Part shown: positions 6,978-10,057 of the stretch, piece by piece
Position numbering within the stretch: position 1 is the first letter of the stretch
Layout: every line of letters begins with the position of its first letter
Assembly: GCA_963205525.1 (NCBI GenBank)
Contig: CAUJJP010000140.1
Location: 1-10,057, forward strand
Length of the DNA stretch: 10,057 nucleotides
Source: Pseudomonadota bacterium
GTDB lineage: Bacteria > Pseudomonadota > Gammaproteobacteria > Burkholderiales > Burkholderiaceae
Direction: 5' to 3'
Translations under genes and position numbers: made by a program
The notes under the pieces: model-generated
What the model saw: the letters and a program-made list of their open reading frames with translations, nothing else
What the model was told of the DNA's origin: nothing
Databases searched by the model: none

Positions 6978-7034
6978 GCTGCGGGCCGGCCACTGAATTC
7001 CCGACTCAGCGGCCGAAACCCGCGCCCGCGCAGC
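6978..7034 (-). promoter_or_regulatory. Foldable iscR-iscS intergenic RNA
   Basis: Almost the whole gap can pair. The inner hairpin joins GGCCGCUGA (7014-7006) to UCAGUGGCC (6996-6988), 9 bp with one G-U pair and a 9-base loop. The outer stem joins GCUGCG plus GGC (7034-7029, 7026-7024) to GCCCGCAGC (6986-6978), 9 bp with a 2-base bulge. It starts directly at the iscR stop codon and ends 8 bases before the iscS ATG. In E. coli a structured iscR-iscS spacer protects iscR mRNA when the RyhB sRNA removes the rest of the transcript. A similar role is only inferred. Confidence 0.45.
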
Positions 7035-7568
7035 TCACTTGGAAAGCACGCCGCCGAGGGCGAACACCGAGTTCGGCGCCGTCACCTTGATCGGCTTGAC
7101 CACCGGCGTGGCCGAGATCGCGCGCTTGACCGGCGCCTCCTCGATCGAGACGCCCTTGGCCAGCTGGTCGTCGACCAGCTTCTTGAGCGTGATCGAATCC
7201 AGGTACTCGATCATGCGCGTGTTCAGGCTCGTCCACAGGTCGTGCGTCATGCAGCGCCCGGTGTCGTCGCCCATGCAGTTTTCCTTGCCGCCGCAGCTGG
7301 TGGCGTCTATCGGCTCGTCGACCGCGAGGATGATGTCGGCCACCGTCAGCTGCTCGGCGGCGCGCCCCAGCGAATAGCCGCCGCCCGGGCCGCGGGTGCT
7401 CTCCACCAGCTCGTGGCGACGCAGCTTGCCGAACAGCTGCTCCAGGTAGGACAGCGAGATCTGGTGGCGCTGGCTGATGGCGGCCAGCGCCACCGGCCCC
7501 GAATGCGAGCGCAGCGCGAGATCGATCATGGCCGTGACGGCGAAACGGCCCTTGGTGGTCAGACGCAT
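7035..7568 (-). CDS. iscR: Fe-S cluster regulator IscR (Rrf2 family)
   Basis: IscR is a winged-helix repressor and activator of the Rrf2 family that senses Fe-S status through a [2Fe-2S] cluster. The 177-residue product starts MRLTTKGRFAVTAMIDLALR, with the DNA-binding helix ISLSYLEQLFGKLR and the wing RGPGGGYSLGR. Cluster ligands Cys92, Cys98, Cys106 and His109 are all present. The spacing between the second and third cysteine is seven residues instead of the five in E. coli. The C-terminal tail is about 15 residues longer than in E. coli. The start at 7568 has SD AGGAG at 7576-7580 with a 7-base spacer. It heads the isc genes and has a type 1 operator upstream, so it probably represses its own operon when Fe-S supply is sufficient. 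Confidence 0.97.
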   Translation of the reverse strand: MRLTTKGRFAVTAMIDLALRSHSGPVALAAISQRHQISLSYLEQLFGKLRRHELVESTRGPGGGYSLGRAAEQLTVADIILAVDEPIDATSCGGKENCMGDDTGRCMTHDLWTSLNTRMIEYLDSITLKKLVDDQLAKGVSIEEAPVKRAISATPVVKPIKVTAPNSVFALGGVLSK

Positions 7569-7655
7569 CTTGGTTCTCCTGTTGGTCCTGCCGCGTGCAA
7601 CGCCAGACCGCAATCCGGGCGCGCGGCGGGAGCGGAACTCGATCTCGGCCGCCCG

Positions 7656-7681
7656 ATTAACTGAGTGTTTCAGTCAAGTAT
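7656..7681 (-). promoter_or_regulatory. Type 1 IscR binding site
   Basis: The minus strand carries an inverted repeat, TTGACTGA and TCAGTTAA, around a 5-base centre (AACAC). Starting from ATA at 7681, I count 22 of 25 matches to the type 1 consensus ATASYYGACTRWWWYAGTCRRSTAT as I remember it. The site lies 88 bases before the iscR start and overlaps a -10-like TATACT, a position suited to repression by cluster-loaded IscR. Only one such site is visible, whereas E. coli has more than one at this promoter. Confidence 0.8.
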
Positions 7682-7682
7682 A
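7677..7682 (-). promoter_or_regulatory. Putative -10 element for the isc operon
   Basis: TATACT on the minus strand, with only a weak -35 match (TACCAA at 7699-7704, 16-base spacer). Transcription would start near 7671, inside the IscR operator, leaving a leader of about 100 bases that is GC-rich without a clear further signal. The alternative reading, TTGACT at 7677-7672 as a -35, has no -10 at the right distance. The 11-base block GGCTATACTTG is shared with the rpsO promoter region. Confidence 0.4.
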
Positions 7683-7708
7683 GCCGATCCCACACCGTTT
7701 GGTAGGAA

Positions 7709-8227
7709 TTAGTTGCGGAAGTTCCCAAGCTCGGCCTTCAGATGCGCCAGCAGGCCGTCGCAGGCCGCCTCAATCAGGTCCAGCACCTGCTCGAAACCCT
7801 CCGGTCCGCTGTAGTAGGGATCGGGCACCTCGCGCGGCAGGCCGGGCCGGCGCGCGTAGGGCATCAGCAGGCCGATCTCGCCGCCGGCAGGCGGGCGCAG
7901 GCGCTGCAGCGTCGCCAGGTTGTCCTCGTCCATCGCCAGCAGGAGCTGGAAGCGGGCGAAGTCCTCGGCCCGCAGCGCACGCGCGCGCAGCCGGGAGAGG
8001 TCGTAGCCGCGGCGCCCCGCGTGGCGCTGGGCACGCGGGTCGGGCGCATCGCCGGCGTGGCCGCCATGGGTGCCGGCGGAATCGACGCCGATGCGCCGCC
8101 CCAGCCCGGCGCGCTCCAGTCGCTGGCGCAGCACCGCCTCGGCGGTCGGCGAACGGCAGATGTTGCCCATGCAGACCATCAACACCTTGAATGCCGGCTC
8201 GGGCCGGCGCTGCCAGGGCAGCCTCAT
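7709..8227 (-). CDS. Low-molecular-weight protein tyrosine phosphatase
   Basis: This cytoplasmic phosphatase family removes phosphate from protein tyrosines through a cysteinyl-phosphate intermediate. The 172-residue product has the P-loop C-x5-R-S at residues 19-26 ([13 protein letters not shown]), with nucleophile Cys19 and Arg25. The general-acid loop is DPYYSG with Asp136 and tyrosines 138 and 139, and VDSAGTHG lies between them as usual. About a dozen residues ([13 protein letters not shown]) precede the first strand and are longer than typical. The start at 8227 overlaps the uvrB stop by 4 bases (ATGA), so translation is likely coupled. No exopolysaccharide or tyrosine-kinase gene is nearby, so a Wzb-like role is not supported. 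The substrate is unknown. Confidence 0.94.
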   Translation of the reverse strand: MRLPWQRRPEPAFKVLMVCMGNICRSPTAEAVLRQRLERAGLGRRIGVDSAGTHGGHAGDAPDPRAQRHAGRRGYDLSRLRARALRAEDFARFQLLLAMDEDNLATLQRLRPPAGGEIGLLMPYARRPGLPREVPDPYYSGPEGFEQVLDLIEAACDGLLAHLKAELGNFRN

Positions 8228-10057
8228 CGCCCGCGCCCCGGCGCGGCGGTCGGCCCATCGCCCGGCGACGCCAGGTTGCGGTCGTGGCCATCGGCGCCGA
8301 AAGCCTGCTCGCGCAGCAGGGCGAGCTGGTCTCGCACGCGCGCGGCCCTTTCGAACTCCAGGTTGCGCGCGAACTCCAGCATCTGCTTTTCCAGCGCCTT
8401 GATGCGCTTGCCGAGGTCCTTCTCGGACAAGGCCTCCAGCTCGGCCTGCACACGCGCGCTCTCGTCCTTGGCGCTGCGCTCGGAGACGACACCGTCGATC
8501 AGATCGCGCACCTTCTTGTTCAGGCCCCTGGGCGTGATGCCGTGCTCGGCGTTGAAGGCGCTCTGGCGCGCACGCCGACGTTCGGTCTCGTCGATCGCGC
8601 GCCGCATCGAGTCGGTGATCCGGTCGGCGTACAGGATGGCGCGGCCGTTGAGGTTGCGCGCCGCGCGGCCTATGGTCTGGATCAGGCTGCGTTCGGCGCG
8701 CAGAAAGCCCTCCTTGTCGGCGTCCAGGATCGCCACCAGGCTGACCTCGGGCAGGTCCAGCCCCTCGCGCAAGAGGTTGATGCCGACCAGCACGTCGAAC
8801 GCACCCAGCCGCAGGTCGCGCAGGATCTCGACGCGCTCGACGGTGTCGACGTCGCTGTGCAGGTAGCGCACCTTCACGCCGTTCTCGCCCAGGTAGTCGG
8901 TCAGCTGCTCGGCCATGCGCTTGGTCAGGGTCGTGATGAGCACGCGCTCGTCGCGCTCGACGCGGATGCGGATCTCCTGCAGCACGTCGTCGACCTGGCG
9001 GCTCGCGGGCCGCACCTCGACCGCCGGGTCGATCAGCCCGGTGGGGCGCACGAGCTGCTCCACCACCTGCCCGGCGTTGCGCTTCTCGTAGTCGGCCGGG
9101 GTGGCGCTGACGAACACCACCTGGCGCATCTTGCGCTCGAACTCGGCGAACTTCAGCGGCCGGTTGTCGAGCGCGCTGGGGAGCCGGAACCCGTACTCGA
9201 CCAGGGTCTGCTTGCGTGCGCGGTCGCCGTTGTACATGCCGCCGAACTGGCCGATCAGCACATGGCTCTCGTCCATGAACATGAGGGCGTCGGCGGGCAG
9301 GTAGTCGACCAGGGTCGGCGGCGGCTCGCCGGGCTGCGCGCCGCTGAGGTGGCGGGTGTAGTTTTCGATGCCCTTGCAGTGGCCCACCTCCTGCAGCATC
9401 TCGAGGTCGAAGCGGGTGCGCTGCTCCAGCCGCTGCGCCTCCACCAGCTTGCCCTCGGCGACGAAGAAGGCCAGGCGCTCGCGCAGCTCGGCCTTGATGG
9501 TCTCGATCGCCGCCAGCACGCGGTCGCGCGGGGTCACGTAGTGGCTGCTCGGGTAGACCGTGAAGCGCGGGATCTTCTGCCGCACGCGGCCGGTCAGCGG
9601 GTCCAGCAGCTGCAGGGTCTCGACCTCGTCGTCGAACAGCTCGATGCGCAGCGCGAGTTCGCTGTGCTCGGCCGGAAAGACGTCGATCACGTCGCCGCGA
9701 ACGCGGAAGCTGCCGCGCGCGAAGTCGGTCTCGTTGCGCGTGTACTGCATGCGCACCAGCTGCGCGATCACCTCGCGCTGGCCGATGCGGTCGCCCGCGC
9801 GCAGCGTCATCACCATGCGGTGGTAGTCGGCCGGGTCGCCGATGCCGTAGATCGCGCTCACGCTGGCGACGATCACCACGTCGCGCCGCTCGAGCAGGCT
9901 CTTGGTGGCGGACAGCCGCATCTGCTCGATGTGCTCGTTGATCGCGCTGTCCTTCTCGATGAAGAGGTCGCGCTGCGGCACGTAGGCCTCGGGCTGGTAG
10001 TAGTCGTAGTAGCTGACGAAGTACTCGACCGCGTTCTTCGGGAAGAACTCGCGGAAC
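8224..10057 (-). CDS. uvrB: Excinuclease ABC subunit UvrB, 5' part missing
   Basis: UvrB is the damage-verifying helicase-like subunit of nucleotide excision repair; it is loaded by UvrA and then recruits UvrC. The 610 visible residues correspond to E. coli UvrB from about residue 79 onward. The N-terminal Walker A motif therefore lies outside the window. The beta-hairpin that clamps DNA is at the edge ([17 protein letters not shown], all key tyrosines present). The Walker B segment reads MFMDESHV. Helicase motifs follow: [38 protein letters not shown] and QTIGRAARN. The C-terminal UVR domain that binds UvrC is present ([24 protein letters not shown]). The frame is open to the window end. It overlaps the phosphatase gene by 4 bases. 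Confidence 0.98.
   Translation of the reverse strand, partial: FREFFPKNAVEYFVSYYDYYQPEAYVPQRDLFIEKDSAINEHIEQMRLSATKSLLERRDVVIVASVSAIYGIGDPADYHRMVMTLRAGDRIGQREVIAQLVRMQYTRNETDFARGSFRVRGDVIDVFPAEHSELALRIELFDDEVETLQLLDPLTGRVRQKIPRFTVYPSSHYVTPRDRVLAAIETIKAELRERLAFFVAEGKLVEAQRLEQRTRFDLEMLQEVGHCKGIENYTRHLSGAQPGEPPPTLVDYLPADALMFMDESHVLIGQFGGMYNGDRARKQTLVEYGFRLPSALDNRPLKFAEFERKMRQVVFVSATPADYEKRNAGQVVEQLVRPTGLIDPAVEVRPASRQVDDVLQEIRIRVERDERVLITTLTKRMAEQLTDYLGENGVKVRYLHSDVDTVERVEILRDLRLGAFDVLVGINLLREGLDLPEVSLVAILDADKEGFLRAERSLIQTIGRAARNLNGRAILYADRITDSMRRAIDETERRRARQSAFNAEHGITPRGLNKKVRDLIDGVVSERSAKDESARVQAELEALSEKDLGKRIKALEKQMLEFARNLEFERAARVRDQLALLREQAFGADGHDRNLASPGDGPTAAPGRGR

Noticed and set aside
5749..6996. 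Plus-strand open frame of 415 codons opposite iscS
   Set aside because: It is an exact antisense shadow of iscS, whose catalytic motifs are intact; composition is biased and no domain is recognisable.
7569..7655. Riboswitch or extra gene in the iscR leader
   Set aside because: The GC-rich leader shows no recognised riboswitch motif and no open frame with a start and SD; only the iscR SD is clear.

Overview
The window is a GC-rich (roughly 70% by eye), densely packed stretch of bacterial chromosome in which every supported gene lies on the minus strand. The reading order is therefore from high to low coordinates: uvrB (5' end outside the window) > low-molecular-weight protein tyrosine phosphatase > iscR > iscS > iscU-like > iscA > GNAT acetyltransferase > tsaD > periplasmic substrate-binding protein > rpsO > pnp (3' end outside the window). 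The PNPase, S15 and UvrB sequences and the order uvrB-phosphatase-iscR-iscS-iscU-iscA suggest a betaproteobacterium, probably of the order Burkholderiales. This is inference from remembered sequences; no search was run. No tRNA, rRNA, CRISPR array, insertion sequence or prophage was seen. The largest gap between genes is 261 bases (1881-2141).

Right part (7709-10057): uvrB (nucleotide excision repair) and the phosphatase overlap by 4 bases (ATGA), so they probably share an mRNA. A 140-base gap follows. It carries a near-consensus type 1 IscR operator overlapping a -10-like TATACT, and iscR follows with a strong Shine-Dalgarno (SD) sequence.

Middle (4526-7568): a short Fe-S assembly operon, iscR-iscS-iscU-iscA, runs by a TGATG overlap into a GNAT acetyltransferase. 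The chaperone and ferredoxin genes hscB-hscA-fdx that normally follow iscA are absent. IscR, IscS and IscA keep their catalytic and cluster-binding residues. The IscU-like protein has lost the first invariant cysteine (Ala37 for Cys37) and the neighbouring aspartate (Thr39 for Asp39), and has gained Cys11 and Cys58. Its 3' end carries a 13-bp tandem duplication that appears to have shifted the reading frame past an old TAG stop and created the 4-base overlap with iscA. This altered Isc module is the most unusual thing in the window.

Left part (1-4491): tsaD (tRNA t6A synthesis) is followed by an unpartnered Tat-type periplasmic binding protein of the branched-chain amino acid family, then by the widely conserved rpsO-pnp pair. 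The rpsO leader can fold into three nested perfect helices between a -10-like TATACT and the start codon. The pnp leader has a long hairpin with two C-C mismatches, like the RNase III-processed leader known in E. coli. RNA structure was judged by eye from complementarity, without energy calculation.
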